Shown: in pieces, positions 1-8,792 of the stretch
Layout of the letters: the number at the start of each line of letters is the position of its first letter
How positions within the stretch are numbered: the stretch's first letter is position 1
NCBI GenBank assembly: GCA_963815295.1
Contig: CAWFFZ010000008.1
Span: 186,001-250,000 of the forward strand
Direction: 5' to 3'
Length of the DNA: 64,000 nt
Source: JACDHG01 sp963815295
Lineage (GTDB): Bacteria > Actinomycetota > Actinomycetes > Propionibacteriales > Nocardioidaceae
The notes under the pieces: model-generated
Seen by the model: only the letters and a program-made list of their open reading frames with translations
What the model was told of the DNA's origin: nothing
Database searches by the model: none
Program-made: the position numbers and the translations under genes

Positions 1-19
1 GGGCGGTCGGTCATGTCGG

Positions 20-397
20 CTAGTCGGCGAAACGGCAGTTGGTGACGGTCGCCGTAGTGGCCCGCCGGTCGGTGCGGAGCGTCATCGTGGTGCGGAGGTC
101 GCCGGAGTCGCCGGCCGGCACCTCGACCACTCCTTCGCCTACGGTCATGTGGTCGCTCGCGTGGGCGGTCACGTCGCACTCAACCCGCTCGCCAGAGTCG
201 CGGTAGATGGCGATCTCCACGAATACCGCGTTCGCCGAGCGCACCTCAAACGAGAACAGGCTGCCTCGTACGTCGTTCGACGACTGGCTCCAGGCCGCCC
301 ACAACAGCCAGGCCAGGGCGACGACGGCGAAGACCGCGACGGCAGCAATGATCCGACGCCGACCGCTGGGAGGCCGCACGCCGTACCGCTCGTCCAT
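20..397 (-). CDS. DUF4307 small membrane protein
   Basis: A 125-residue protein starting with MDERYG, followed by a basic stretch and one hydrophobic segment at about residues 15-37, then a soluble extracytoplasmic domain. This layout and its position divergent to mca match the actinobacterial DUF4307 family (Rv1081c-like, recalled from memory). The reading frame extends upstream to an ATG at 481, but the extension is proline- and serine-rich and would overlap the mca promoter region, so the ATG at 397 is preferred. Its function is unknown; a link to mycothiol metabolism is only suggested by the conserved neighbour. Confidence 0.75.
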   Translation of the reverse strand: MDERYGVRPPSGRRRIIAAVAVFAVVALAWLLWAAWSQSSNDVRGSLFSFEVRSANAVFVEIAIYRDSGERVECDVTAHASDHMTVGEGVVEVPAGDSGDLRTTMTLRTDRRATTATVTNCRFAD

Positions 398-569
398 GCT
401 TTGGCGGGATGCGCCGGACGGGTTCGGCTGGCTCACCGGGAATGTGCTCCGATGCTCGGGGTTTGTACATGGGACGGCCATGGCGGGTGGTCAATGCGCG
501 CACGGCACCGACCGCCTGACACCATTGTCGCTGGTGGCACGCGATGGAGAGACGGCGAGAGGTAAGCGG

Positions 570-1478
570 GTGAGTCAGGGTCTGCGGTTGATGCACGTGC
601 ACGCCCATCCCGATGACGAGTCGAGCAAGGGAGCGGCGAGCACAGCGAAGTATGTCGCCGAGGGTGTCGACGTCCATGTCGTCACGTGCACAGGCGGCGA
701 ACGCGGCTCGATCCTCAACCCGCAGATGGACCGTCCCGACGTGCTCGCCAACATGACAGAGATCCGCAAGGCCGAGATGGAGCGGGCGCGCGACATCCTC
801 GGCGTTCGTCAGGACTGGCTGGGGTTCATCGACTCGGGCTGGCCGGAAGGCGACCCGTTGCCACCGCTGCCGAACGGCTGCTTCGGCCTCGTCCCAGTCG
901 AGGAGGCAGCCGAGCCGCTCGTGCGGCTGATCCGCGACTTTCGGCCGCATGTCATGACGACGTACGACGAGAACGGCGGCTACCCCCATCCCGACCACGT
1001 CATGTGCCACCTCGTCTCGATGCGGGCCTGGGAGACGGCCGGCGATCCGACGGCATACCCGGACTCCGGCGAGCCGTGGCAGCCGCTCAAGCTCTACTAC
1101 CAGCACACGTTCCACCGCGACCGCATCGTCGCGCTGCACGAGGCGATGATCTCCCGCGGGCTCGAGTCGCCCTATGCCGAGCGCCTCGACGAGTGGGAGC
1201 CCAACCCGGAGCACGAGCGCCGGGTGACGACGCGCGTGCCGTGCGCCGAGTTCTTCGCAGTGCGCGACCAGGCCCTGCTCGCGCACGCCACACAGATCGA
1301 CCCTGACGGATCTTGGTTTGCCGTGCCGCTCGAGGTCAGCCAGCAGGCGTGGCCGACAGAGGATTTCGAGCTCGCCAGCTCGATTGTCGAGACCACGACT
1401 CCCGAAGATGACCTGTTCGCCGGGGTTCGCGGTCTGGTCGATCGGTATGACGGCCGGCGAGAGAGCCTCCCGGCATGA
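570..1478 (+). CDS. mca: Mycothiol S-conjugate amidase
   Basis: This 302-residue zinc amidase of the LmbE/PIG-L fold cleaves mycothiol S-conjugates to a mercapturic acid and GlcN-Ins, the detoxification step of mycothiol-using Actinobacteria. The N-terminal zinc motif AHPDDES lies at about residues 12-18, and a second metal-binding HPDH is near residue 140. Length equals the family norm. The frame is open upstream to 207, but GTG at 570 is chosen because a GAGAGGT Shine-Dalgarno sequence lies 6-13 nt before it and it starts the conserved domain. Its stop overlaps the next gene's ATG by 4 nt, so the two are probably co-translated. The paralogue MshB is the main alternative, but the gene neighbourhood favours Mca. 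Confidence 0.92.
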   Translation: MSQGLRLMHVHAHPDDESSKGAASTAKYVAEGVDVHVVTCTGGERGSILNPQMDRPDVLANMTEIRKAEMERARDILGVRQDWLGFIDSGWPEGDPLPPLPNGCFGLVPVEEAAEPLVRLIRDFRPHVMTTYDENGGYPHPDHVMCHLVSMRAWETAGDPTAYPDSGEPWQPLKLYYQHTFHRDRIVALHEAMISRGLESPYAERLDEWEPNPEHERRVTTRVPCAEFFAVRDQALLAHATQIDPDGSWFAVPLEVSQQAWPTEDFELASSIVETTTPEDDLFAGVRGLVDRYDGRRESLPA

Positions 1479-1783
1479 CCACCGCCGCCGTGCTGCTGGC
1501 CTACGAGCCCGAGGACGTCCAGCCAGGTTGGATCGCGTTGGTTCTGGTGCTGCTGCTTGCGGTTGCGACGTTCCTGTTGTGGCGAAACATGAACAAGCAG
1601 CTGCGCAAGATCGACGTCCCAACCCGCGCTGAGGTGCGCGAGGCCGAGCAGGCCGAACAGCAGCGCGCGGCCGGCTCCGCGGACGTGACCGACGTGACCG
1701 ACCCGATCGACACGACGGACCCAGGGTTGACCGACCCTGACGACGACGGCCCGAACGGCCAGGCTCGGCGCCACGACTCCTGA
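1475..1783 (+). CDS. Small single-pass membrane protein downstream of mca
   Basis: A 102-residue protein with one clear transmembrane helix (about residues 18-38, WIALVLVLLLAVATFLLW), a short charged linker and an acidic, Asp/Thr/Pro-rich tail (repeats of DVTDVTDPIDTTDP type). The ATGA overlap with mca indicates an operon. Position and size correspond to Rv1083 of M. tuberculosis (from memory). No catalytic motif is visible. Function is unknown. Confidence 0.8.
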   Translation: MTTAAVLLAYEPEDVQPGWIALVLVLLLAVATFLLWRNMNKQLRKIDVPTRAEVREAEQAEQQRAAGSADVTDVTDPIDTTDPGLTDPDDDGPNGQARRHDS

Positions 1784-1821
1784 GCCGAGCCGGGTCGGCG
1801 TTTCTGGGGCAGGATGACTTG

Positions 1822-3804
1822 ATGGCCAACCGTCTCGCGACTGCGACGAGTCCCTACCTCCTGCAGCACGCCGACAACCCGGTCGACTGGTGGGAGTGGG
1901 GCGCGGCGGCGTTCGAAGAGGCACGCACCCGCGATCTTCCCGTGTTGCTGTCCGTCGGCTACGCCGCCTGCCACTGGTGCCATGTGATGGCGCACGAGTC
2001 CTTCGAGGACAAGGAGACCGCCGACTACCTCAATGCCCACTTCGTGTCGATCAAGGTGGACCGCGAAGAACGGCCCGACATCGACGCGATCTACATGGAA
2101 GCAACCCAGGCGATGACCGGCCAGGGCGGTTGGCCGATGACCTGCGTGCTGACCGCCGAAGCTCAACCCTTCTTCGCCGGAACGTACTTTCCCAAGGAGC
2201 CACGGCACGGGATGCCGGCGTTCCGGCAAGTGCTCGAGTCGCTCTCGTCTGCCTGGAGTGACAGGCGCCCCGAGATCGTCGGCGTTGGTGCCGACATCGC
2301 CGCACACCTCGGCACATCGCGACCGATGCCCGGGAGCACGGTCAGCGACCTCGGAGCACACGCAGTGGCCCAGCTGGCGGAGTCCTTCGACGAAGCCCAT
2401 GCGGGCTTCGGGGTCGCGCCCAAGTTCCCGCCCTCGATGGTGTGCGAGTTCCTTCTTCGCCGAGCGGCGCGGACAGGCGACGGCGACGCCCTGCGCATGG
2501 CCGAGAAGACGCTGACGGCGATGGCCCGTGGTGGCATCTACGACCAGCTCGGAGGCGGGTTTGCCCGCTACAGCGTCGATGGCCGCTGGGACGTGCCGCA
2601 CTTCGAGAAAATGCTGTACGACAACGCCTTGCTGCTGCGGGTCTACGTGCACTGGCATCGACAGACCGGCTCGACCCTCGCGGCACGTATCGCCCACGAA
2701 ACCGCGGAGTTCATGCTTGCCGAGCTGGCCACCGCTGAGGGCGGTTTCGCCTCCGCGTTGGACGCCGATTCAGAAGGCGAGGAAGGCACGTTCTACGTGT
2801 GGAGCACGTCTGAGCTGCAGTCCGTCCTGGGCGAGACCGACGGGCGTTGGGCGTCCGAGGTCTTCGGTGTCAGCCCCGGCGGGAACTTCGAGCACGGTAC
2901 GTCGACATTGCGCCTCGACCGGGACCCCGTCGACCAGGCGCGCTTCGACGCGCTACGTCAGCAGCTGCTGCTGACCCGTGACAAACGCACCCGGCCTGCG
3001 CGCGACGACAAGGTGGTCGCGGCGTGGAACGGCCTCGCGGTGGCGGCGCTGGCCGAGGCTGCCCGGGTGCTCGGCGAGCCGCGCTTCCTCGCCGCCGCGG
3101 CCGCAGCCGGGGAGCTGCTCGCCGACGTACACCTCGACGCAGACGGACACGTGCGGCGCGTCTCACGCGACGGCGCTGCCGGCTCCCCTGACGGCGTGCT
3201 CGAGGACTACGCCTGCGTCGCCGACGGCTTCCTCGCGCTGTTTGCCGCGACCGGCGAAGCCCGCTGGGTAGACCTGGCCATGCAGCTCGTCGGCCAGATC
3301 CTGACGCGGTTCCCCGACGACGACGGCGGGTTCTACGACACGGCGTCCGACGCCGAGACTCTCCTCAAGCGGCCCCAAGACCCGGCCGACAACGCCTACC
3401 CGTCGGGGCAGGGCATGACCTTGACCGTGCTGACCACGGTCGCGGGCCTGACTGGTGAGGAGAGGTATGCCGAGGCAGCCGAAACGCTTGCCACCCGGCT
3501 CTCTGGGCTTGCCGAGCGGGCAGCGCGGTTCGCTGGCCAGACCCTGTCGGCGGTAGAGGCTCTCGCCGACGGCCCACGTCAGGTCGCCGTCGTCGGCCCT
3601 CGCGACGACGCGGCCACCACGGCTCTGGTCGAGGCGGCACATCGGCTCAGCCACCCCGGCCAGGTCATCGCGGTGGGCGATGGCAACGCGGCCGCCGTGC
3701 ACCTGCTCGAACACCGGGGCCTCGTCGAGGGACGTCCAGCGGCGTACGCCTGTCACGACTTCGTGTGCGACCTTCCGGTCACCGACCCGGCCGCGCTGCG
3801 CTGA
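1822..3804 (+). CDS. YyaL/SPATA20-type thioredoxin-domain protein (DUF255)
   Basis: A 660-residue cytoplasmic protein beginning MANRLATATSPYLLQHADNP, the hallmark of the DUF255/YyaL family. An N-terminal thioredoxin fold has CHWCH at about residue 50, followed by an alpha/alpha-barrel of the glycosidase-like type (HFEKMLYDNA near residue 260). The biochemical role is not established; a redox or sugar-epimerase-like activity has been proposed for the family. ATG at 1822 is preferred over the TTG just before it; GGGGCAGG at 1807-1814 is the likely ribosome site. It sits 38 nt after the small membrane gene and probably belongs to the mca transcription unit. Confidence 0.9.
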   Translation: MANRLATATSPYLLQHADNPVDWWEWGAAAFEEARTRDLPVLLSVGYAACHWCHVMAHESFEDKETADYLNAHFVSIKVDREERPDIDAIYMEATQAMTGQGGWPMTCVLTAEAQPFFAGTYFPKEPRHGMPAFRQVLESLSSAWSDRRPEIVGVGADIAAHLGTSRPMPGSTVSDLGAHAVAQLAESFDEAHAGFGVAPKFPPSMVCEFLLRRAARTGDGDALRMAEKTLTAMARGGIYDQLGGGFARYSVDGRWDVPHFEKMLYDNALLLRVYVHWHRQTGSTLAARIAHETAEFMLAELATAEGGFASALDADSEGEEGTFYVWSTSELQSVLGETDGRWASEVFGVSPGGNFEHGTSTLRLDRDPVDQARFDALRQQLLLTRDKRTRPARDDKVVAAWNGLAVAALAEAARVLGEPRFLAAAAAAGELLADVHLDADGHVRRVSRDGAAGSPDGVLEDYACVADGFLALFAATGEARWVDLAMQLVGQILTRFPDDDGGFYDTASDAETLLKRPQDPADNAYPSGQGMTLTVLTTVAGLTGEERYAEAAETLATRLSGLAERAARFAGQTLSAVEALADGPRQVAVVGPRDDAATTALVEAAHRLSHPGQVIAVGDGNAAAVHLLEHRGLVEGRPAAYACHDFVCDLPVTDPAALR

Positions 3805-3818
3805 CGCTGACTTCGTCC

Positions 3819-3894
3819 CGTCCGGACACCTCGCTAACCCGTGCTAATCACGCAGTTGGTCGGCCCCAATCGCGGGTTAGCAGGTGTCCGGACG
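3819..3894. repeat. 22-bp imperfect inverted repeat between genes
   Basis: The left arm at 3819-3841 (CGTCCGGACACCTCGCTAACCCG split over the arm) is the reverse complement of the right arm at 3873-3894 except for one extra base. The arms are separated by 31 nt. It follows the stop of the thioredoxin-domain gene and precedes the molybdoenzyme gene, both on the plus strand. It could be a factor-independent terminator lacking a U-tract or a mobile palindrome. Confidence 0.75.
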
Positions 3895-3941
3895 CATGGT
3901 TGGGCGGGGAGGCGCCCGAACCGCACCCTTGCCGTCCTCTC

Positions 3942-3947
3942 TAGGGT
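3942..3947 (+). promoter_or_regulatory. -10 box TAGGGT, leaderless start
   Basis: TAGGGT ends 7 nt before the ATG at 3955 and no Shine-Dalgarno sequence is present, so transcription probably begins at or next to the start codon. No convincing -35 box was found. Confidence 0.5.
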
Positions 3948-3954
3948 GAGCCGC

Positions 3955-6246
3955 ATGACGATCGGGTCGGCGGCGCTGAGGACTGAGGACCTGCATCTCA
4001 TCACCGGCAACACACTGTGGTCCGCCAACGTCCGGCCGCAGGGGACGCTGCACCTCTGCTTCGTCCGTAGCCCGATGCCCCACGCCCGCTTCACGATCGA
4101 CGTTGCGGTTGCGCGGAACGCGCCCGGCGTGGTCGCGGCGTGGACCGGGTCAGACCTTGCTGGCCGGTGTGCGCTGCTGCCCAGCCTCGACGACGGACCC
4201 GACATGCCCCTCGTCGCCACCGACACCGTGCGGTATGTCGGCGAGGCGGTGGCCGTCGTGGCGGCGCGCAGCCCCGCGGCGGCCGTCGACGCTGCTGAGC
4301 TCGTCGACGTCGACTACGACCCGCTGCCTGCGTTGCCCGACGTCGAGGCTGCGCTGGCCGACGGAGCGCCGCTCCTGCACGAGGGCTGCGACCGCAACAT
4401 CGTCTACGAGAAGGTGCGCGACCCCGGAGACGTCGACGCCGCCTTCGCGGACGCGGCGGTCGTCATCCGCCGGCGGTTCGAACAGCCGCGGGTGTTTCCG
4501 GCGGCGATGGAACCGCGAGCCGCCGTGGTGCAGCCCACCGCCGACGGGTTCACCATGTGGGTGTCGACGCAGGTGCCCCACATCGTCAGGTACCTGCTGG
4601 CGCGCGGGAGTGGCATTGCGGAGGAGCGGCTGCGCGTGATCGCCCCTGACGTTGGCGGCGGCTTCGGCGGCAAGATCTTCTACGCGGAGGAGCTCGTCGC
4701 GTTGCTCGCCGCCCGCGAGCTCAATCGACCGGTCGCATGGACGGCGACCCGGAGCGAAGACCTGCAGACGACGTTCCACGGCCGCGCGCTCATCCAGGAC
4801 GTCGCGATCGCCGCCACCGCGAGCGGCGACATCACTGGCCTCGACGTGCGCCTGATCAGCGACGCCGGTGCCTATGCGTCGCCGCTCGGGCCAGGATCTG
4901 CGATGGGCGGCGCGCGAATGTACCCCGGGATCTACCGCATCCCGCACTACCGGTTCGCCTGCCAATGCGTGCTCACCAACAAGACGCCGGTCAGCGCCTA
5001 CCGTGGCGCCGGCCGGCCGGAAGCGACCTACGCGATCGAAAGACTCGTCGACGAGCTGGCCGCGGAGATCGGCGTCGACCCGGTCGAGCTGCGTCGGCGG
5101 AACTGGATCGACGCCGACGCCTTTCCTTACAAGACCGCCGGCGGCATCACGTACGACGTCGGCGACTATGCGGCGACCACCGACGGGATGCTCGAGCTCG
5201 GCCGCTACAAGGAGCAGCGCGTCCGGCAGCAGCAGATGAACGTCGACGGCGCGACCAGCCGGCTCGGCATCGGCGTATCCACGTACGTCGAGGCGTGCGG
5301 CGGAGGCATCAAGTACGACGACAGAGCGGTCGAGACCGCTGGCGTCCGGCTGACCCCGGAGGGTGCTGAAGTCGTCATCGGCACGACAGCCTTCGGCACC
5401 GGCCATGCCACCAGCTGGGCCCAGATCGTGAGCGACGTGCTGGGGGTCGAGGTCTCAGCCGTCAGGGTCGTCCAGGGCGATACGGAGCGGTCCCGGCACG
5501 GCTTCGACTCGTACGGCTCACGCTCGGTCAGCGTGGTGGGCTCCGCACTTTTCGAGGCGGCGCAGGAGGTCAGGCGCCACGCCATCGACGTGGCGGCCCG
5601 GCTGCTCGAGTGCGACCCCGACGACGTGGAGTTCGATGCGGGTCGCTTTACCGTTCGCGGCACCGACACCTCCACCGGCCTCCGCGAGGTTGCATTTGCG
5701 TCGTACGACGACCGGAGCCTCGCGACCGACGGGTTCGAGCCGGGTCTCGGGTGCACCCGCACGTCGGACCTGAAGATCGTGACGTACCCGTTCGGTGCAC
5801 ACCTTGCCGTCGTCGAGGTCGACGTCGAGACCGGCGCGGTGCGGCTCGTCGACTATGTCGGCGTCGATGACGTCGGCAACGTCGTCAACCCGATGATCGT
5901 GGACGGGCAGGTCCACGGGGGAGCGGTGCAGGGCATCGCGCAGGCGATGTTCGAGGAGGTTGGGTATGACGACGAGGCCAACATCATGACGCCGAGCTTT
6001 GTCGACTACGCCGTCCCATCGGCGGCTGACCTCGTCGCCCTGCGCACCGACCGCCGGGTCACCCCGGCAACGACGAACCCGCTCGGCACCAAAGGCGTGG
6101 GCGAGGCGGGTGCCATCGCTGCACCGCCGGCAGTGCTGAACGCCGTGCTCGACGCGCTGCGCCCGCTAGGGGTCGTCGACGTACCCATGCCATGCACGCC
6201 GCATCGGGTCTGGACCGCAATCCAGGACGCCGCAGCCGCACACTGA
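3955..6246 (+). CDS. Xanthine dehydrogenase/CO dehydrogenase-type large subunit (form II)
   Basis: A 763-residue molybdopterin-cytosine-dinucleotide-binding subunit of the molybdenum hydroxylase family. Cofactor loop GGGFGGK is near residue 232. AYRGAGR near residue 347 is the form II (not true CoxL AYxCSFR) active-site loop. KGVGEAG near residue 712 carries the catalytic glutamate. The protein therefore looks catalytically competent, but its substrate cannot be deduced. The iron-sulfur and FAD subunits that normally accompany it are absent from the flanking genes. ATG 3955 is chosen because the domain starts there and a -10 box sits just upstream; the frame itself stays open to 3841. Confidence 0.88.
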   Translation: MTIGSAALRTEDLHLITGNTLWSANVRPQGTLHLCFVRSPMPHARFTIDVAVARNAPGVVAAWTGSDLAGRCALLPSLDDGPDMPLVATDTVRYVGEAVAVVAARSPAAAVDAAELVDVDYDPLPALPDVEAALADGAPLLHEGCDRNIVYEKVRDPGDVDAAFADAAVVIRRRFEQPRVFPAAMEPRAAVVQPTADGFTMWVSTQVPHIVRYLLARGSGIAEERLRVIAPDVGGGFGGKIFYAEELVALLAARELNRPVAWTATRSEDLQTTFHGRALIQDVAIAATASGDITGLDVRLISDAGAYASPLGPGSAMGGARMYPGIYRIPHYRFACQCVLTNKTPVSAYRGAGRPEATYAIERLVDELAAEIGVDPVELRRRNWIDADAFPYKTAGGITYDVGDYAATTDGMLELGRYKEQRVRQQQMNVDGATSRLGIGVSTYVEACGGGIKYDDRAVETAGVRLTPEGAEVVIGTTAFGTGHATSWAQIVSDVLGVEVSAVRVVQGDTERSRHGFDSYGSRSVSVVGSALFEAAQEVRRHAIDVAARLLECDPDDVEFDAGRFTVRGTDTSTGLREVAFASYDDRSLATDGFEPGLGCTRTSDLKIVTYPFGAHLAVVEVDVETGAVRLVDYVGVDDVGNVVNPMIVDGQVHGGAVQGIAQAMFEEVGYDDEANIMTPSFVDYAVPSAADLVALRTDRRVTPATTNPLGTKGVGEAGAIAAPPAVLNAVLDALRPLGVVDVPMPCTPHRVWTAIQDAAAAH

Positions 6247-6337
6247 CCCGCCCCGCGCAGGACGATCAGCCAGATCCGTCGTGCGGCGTGACAACCTTGT
6301 GACTGTCCTCACCGCTCATACCGGGTGAGGAGGAACC

Positions 6338-6868
6338 ATGAGCGAGGTAGCGGTGCAGACCGGCCCTGACACAGAGGCGGACTTCGACGGTTTCGTCGCG
6401 GCGCGCGGCTCGGCGCTGTGGCGCTCGGCCTGGCTGCTGACGGGTGACCGGCAGCGCGCCGAAGACCTCGTCCAGACCGCCCTCGGCAAGGCCTGGCCCC
6501 ACTGGGGTCGGGTGAGCCGCACGGGTTCGTTCGAGGCGTACGTCCGCAAGACGATGTTCACGACGTACGTCGCCTGGTATCGGCGTCGGTGGAACGCCGA
6601 GCTGCCAACTGCAGAGCCTCCCGAAACCCCACACCGCGACGCGTCCGACCGCGTCGCGTTTGAACGTGACGTCGCTGCAGCCTTGGCACAGCTCCCACGT
6701 GGGCAGCGGGCGGTAGTGGTGCTCCGTTACTTCGAGGACCTCACCGAGGCGCAGACCGCGGAGGTCCTCGGCATCAGTGTCGGCACCGTCAAAAGCCAAC
6801 ACTCGCGTGCCCTCGTCGCCCTGCGCACCTCACCTGCACTCTCCACCGCTGACAAGGACACGCCATGA
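6338..6868 (+). CDS. SigE-family ECF RNA polymerase sigma factor
   Basis: A 176-residue ECF sigma factor. Region 2 spans about residues 20-60 (AWLLTGDRQRAEDLVQTALG) and region 4 about residues 112-160 (LPRGQRAVVVLRYFEDLTEA, then a helix-turn-helix with GISVGTVKSQ). A strong GGTGAGGAGG Shine-Dalgarno sequence precedes ATG 6338. The stop overlaps the next gene's ATG by 4 nt, the usual arrangement of a sigma factor with its membrane regulator. It belongs to the SigE-family group common in Streptomyces and Nocardioides; target genes are unknown. Confidence 0.9.
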   Translation: MSEVAVQTGPDTEADFDGFVAARGSALWRSAWLLTGDRQRAEDLVQTALGKAWPHWGRVSRTGSFEAYVRKTMFTTYVAWYRRRWNAELPTAEPPETPHRDASDRVAFERDVAAALAQLPRGQRAVVVLRYFEDLTEAQTAEVLGISVGTVKSQHSRALVALRTSPALSTADKDTP

Positions 6869-7929
6869 ATGACAAGTTCGACGACGCCCTGCGCGACTCC
6901 CTACATCGGGCAGTGCCTCCAGCACCTGACGAGCCGAACCGCTCCGAGGGAGCACGCGCGTATGCCGCCCGAGCTCGTCGCAACCGAACCGGACTGTTCG
7001 CGGCCGGCGCCGCCGCCGTGGTTGTGGCCGCGATCGCGATCGTCCCGTCGGTTGTCCAGGATGGTAGCCAGGGCCGGGGCCCGGCCGCCGAACCTACCCA
7101 GACCCAGGCCACGCAGTCGGGAGAGCTTCCGGCCGACCCGGTCGACTGCCCCACAGGGGATGCCGACGCGATCGACGCACCGCCAAACGGCGTCATCGAG
7201 CCCGGCGCGGTCCTCGCCCGGGTCTGCGCGACGCAGCTCAGCGGCGTTGCGTGGATGCCGCCGCTGGACGCACTCACCACGGATGTCGCATCGATCGTCG
7301 ACACGTTCAACGACCTGCCAGCAGCCGACGGTCAGATGGCTTGCACCGAGGAGCTCGGACCGGCATACGTGATGATCTTCCAGTACCCCGACGGCCACTC
7401 AGTCCAGGTGCGCGGCGACATGTACGGCTGCGAGATCGTGACGTTCGGTGCGGAGCAGCGGCAGGGTGCCACCGAGGCGGTCAACGCCTACTTCGATGCA
7501 CTGGCGGCACAACGCGCCGAAGTTGGGTCAGTCCTGGCCGGCCCGATCGAGCCGCCTACCTGCCCCGATCAGGCATTCTCGGCTGGCCTGTCGCTGATGC
7601 CGTTGGCGCCAGCCGACCAGAAGTTGCGCGCCGTGGCCGTCTGTTCCTACTCCGCGGACGACGGAACTCACACCGGGCAAGGAAGCCTCAGCGACGAGCA
7701 AGTGGACGAGGTCAACCTCGACCTACAGGCGAACGGCGGGGACGGTGAAGGGCCGAGCGCGGGCTGCGAGATGGGGGATGAGTTGCTGCTGCTCATCACG
7801 ACCAACGCCTACGGGGACGTCATCGTCTTCACGCAGTTCTGCGAAACATTTACCTCATCCGCCGAGCCGGAGAGCGGTTGGGAGCCGACCGAAAAGACAC
7901 GCGCGATGCTCATGTCGGTCCTGCGCTGA
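6865..7929 (+). CDS. Single-pass membrane protein, putative anti-sigma factor
   Basis: A 354-residue protein with a short cytoplasmic N-terminus (about 40 residues, charged), one transmembrane helix at about residues 43-62 and a large extracytoplasmic domain containing several cysteines (CPTGD, RVCATQ, CTEE, CEIV). It is translationally coupled to the sigma factor by an ATGA overlap. No zinc-binding anti-sigma domain (HxxxCxxC) is visible, so the anti-sigma role rests on operon context and topology. The gene ends before a hairpin shared with the convergent hemolysin III gene. Confidence 0.7.
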   Translation: MNDKFDDALRDSLHRAVPPAPDEPNRSEGARAYAARARRNRTGLFAAGAAAVVVAAIAIVPSVVQDGSQGRGPAAEPTQTQATQSGELPADPVDCPTGDADAIDAPPNGVIEPGAVLARVCATQLSGVAWMPPLDALTTDVASIVDTFNDLPAADGQMACTEELGPAYVMIFQYPDGHSVQVRGDMYGCEIVTFGAEQRQGATEAVNAYFDALAAQRAEVGSVLAGPIEPPTCPDQAFSAGLSLMPLAPADQKLRAVAVCSYSADDGTHTGQGSLSDEQVDEVNLDLQANGGDGEGPSAGCEMGDELLLLITTNAYGDVIVFTQFCETFTSSAEPESGWEPTEKTRAMLMSVLR

Positions 7930-7936
7930 CAACAGA

Positions 7937-7982
7937 AGGATCCGACGCTCAGGTCGCCAGGGCTGGATGACCGTCGGATCCT
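7937..7982. repeat. Palindromic repeat, GGATCCGACG family, copy 1
   Basis: An 11-bp perfect inverted repeat: AGGATCCGACG at 7937-7947 and CGTCGGATCCT at 7972-7982, with a 24-nt loop. It lies between convergent genes and may act as a bidirectional terminator. A second copy of the same palindrome occurs at 29855-29896. Confidence 0.75.
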
Positions 7983-8006
7983 GCCGCGGGGCGGCGAGCG
8001 GTGCGG

Positions 8007-8684
8007 TCAGCGCTGGCCGTAGACGATCATCGAGACGCCGACGTAGTGCACCGTGAACGCCGCGATCGTGCACGTGTGGAACACCTCGTGGAAGCCGAAC
8101 CAGCGAGGGATCGGGTTGGGACGCTTGAGGCCGTAGATCACGCCACCGAGCGAGTACAGCCCGCCACCAATGATGATCAGTGTCAGCACTGCGGGTCCGG
8201 CCGCCTCGCTGAAGTCTCCGAGCCAGAAGACCGCCGCCCAGCCCAGTGCGATGTAAACCGGCAGGTACAGCCACCGCGGCGCCCCGATCCATAGGACCCG
8301 GAACGCGATGCCGAGCAGCGCGCCACTCCAGACCATGGCCAGGAGGATCTTTGCGCTCGTGGCGTCGAGGAGCGTGATGGCGAACGGCGTATAGGTGCCG
8401 GCGATCAGCAAGAAGATGTTGGAGTGGTCGAGCCGGCGGAGTACGCCGTGCCAGCGTGGACTCCAGTGACCACGGTGGAACAACGCCGAGAAGCCGAAAA
8501 GCGAACAAGAGGCCAGCGCGAAGACTGCTGTCGCCCATCGCGTGGTCGTGGTAGGAGACAGCGCAATCAAGACGATGCCAGCCGCGAGGCTCAACGGGAA
8601 CGTGCCCAGATGCAACCAGCCACGCAGATGGGGTTTGATCTCCCGCGCGGCCTCCTTGAGGAGAGAGGTGGCCTGAGCGATCAT
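8007..8684 (-). CDS. Hemolysin III / PAQR-family membrane protein
   Basis: A 225-residue polytopic membrane protein with seven predicted helices and the HlyIII/PAQR metal-site motifs: SALFHRGHW in the second helix region, LDHSNIFLLIAGTYTP, and the C-terminal FGFHEVFHTCTI. The family comprises putative zinc-site ceramidase-like or channel-like proteins; the hemolysin name does not prove lysis. It is divergent from the prenyl transferase at 8793, exactly as Rv1085c/Rv1086 in M. tuberculosis (from memory). The frame continues upstream to 8882, but that extension overlaps the divergent promoter; ATG 8684 or the GTG at 8693 is likely. Confidence 0.9.
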   Translation of the reverse strand: MIAQATSLLKEAAREIKPHLRGWLHLGTFPLSLAAGIVLIALSPTTTTRWATAVFALASCSLFGFSALFHRGHWSPRWHGVLRRLDHSNIFLLIAGTYTPFAITLLDATSAKILLAMVWSGALLGIAFRVLWIGAPRWLYLPVYIALGWAAVFWLGDFSEAAGPAVLTLIIIGGGLYSLGGVIYGLKRPNPIPRWFGFHEVFHTCTIAAFTVHYVGVSMIVYGQR

Positions 8685-8792
8685 GGGTGTCACGGTAGGT
8701 GCAGAACCTGAGAGTTTCACGCGGGCTACCCTCGACCAGGGTGTGATCTGAATGACGCGGCTGCCGCGCCCGCGCGTCATGGGAGAGAGGTC

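Noticed and set aside
246..1829. Long minus-strand ORF antisense to mca (also 11580-13049 minus, 40889-42418 minus, 51826-53232 minus)
   Set aside because: Arg/Ala/His-rich translations opposite well-supported genes; typical antisense open frames of high-GC DNA with no family motifs.
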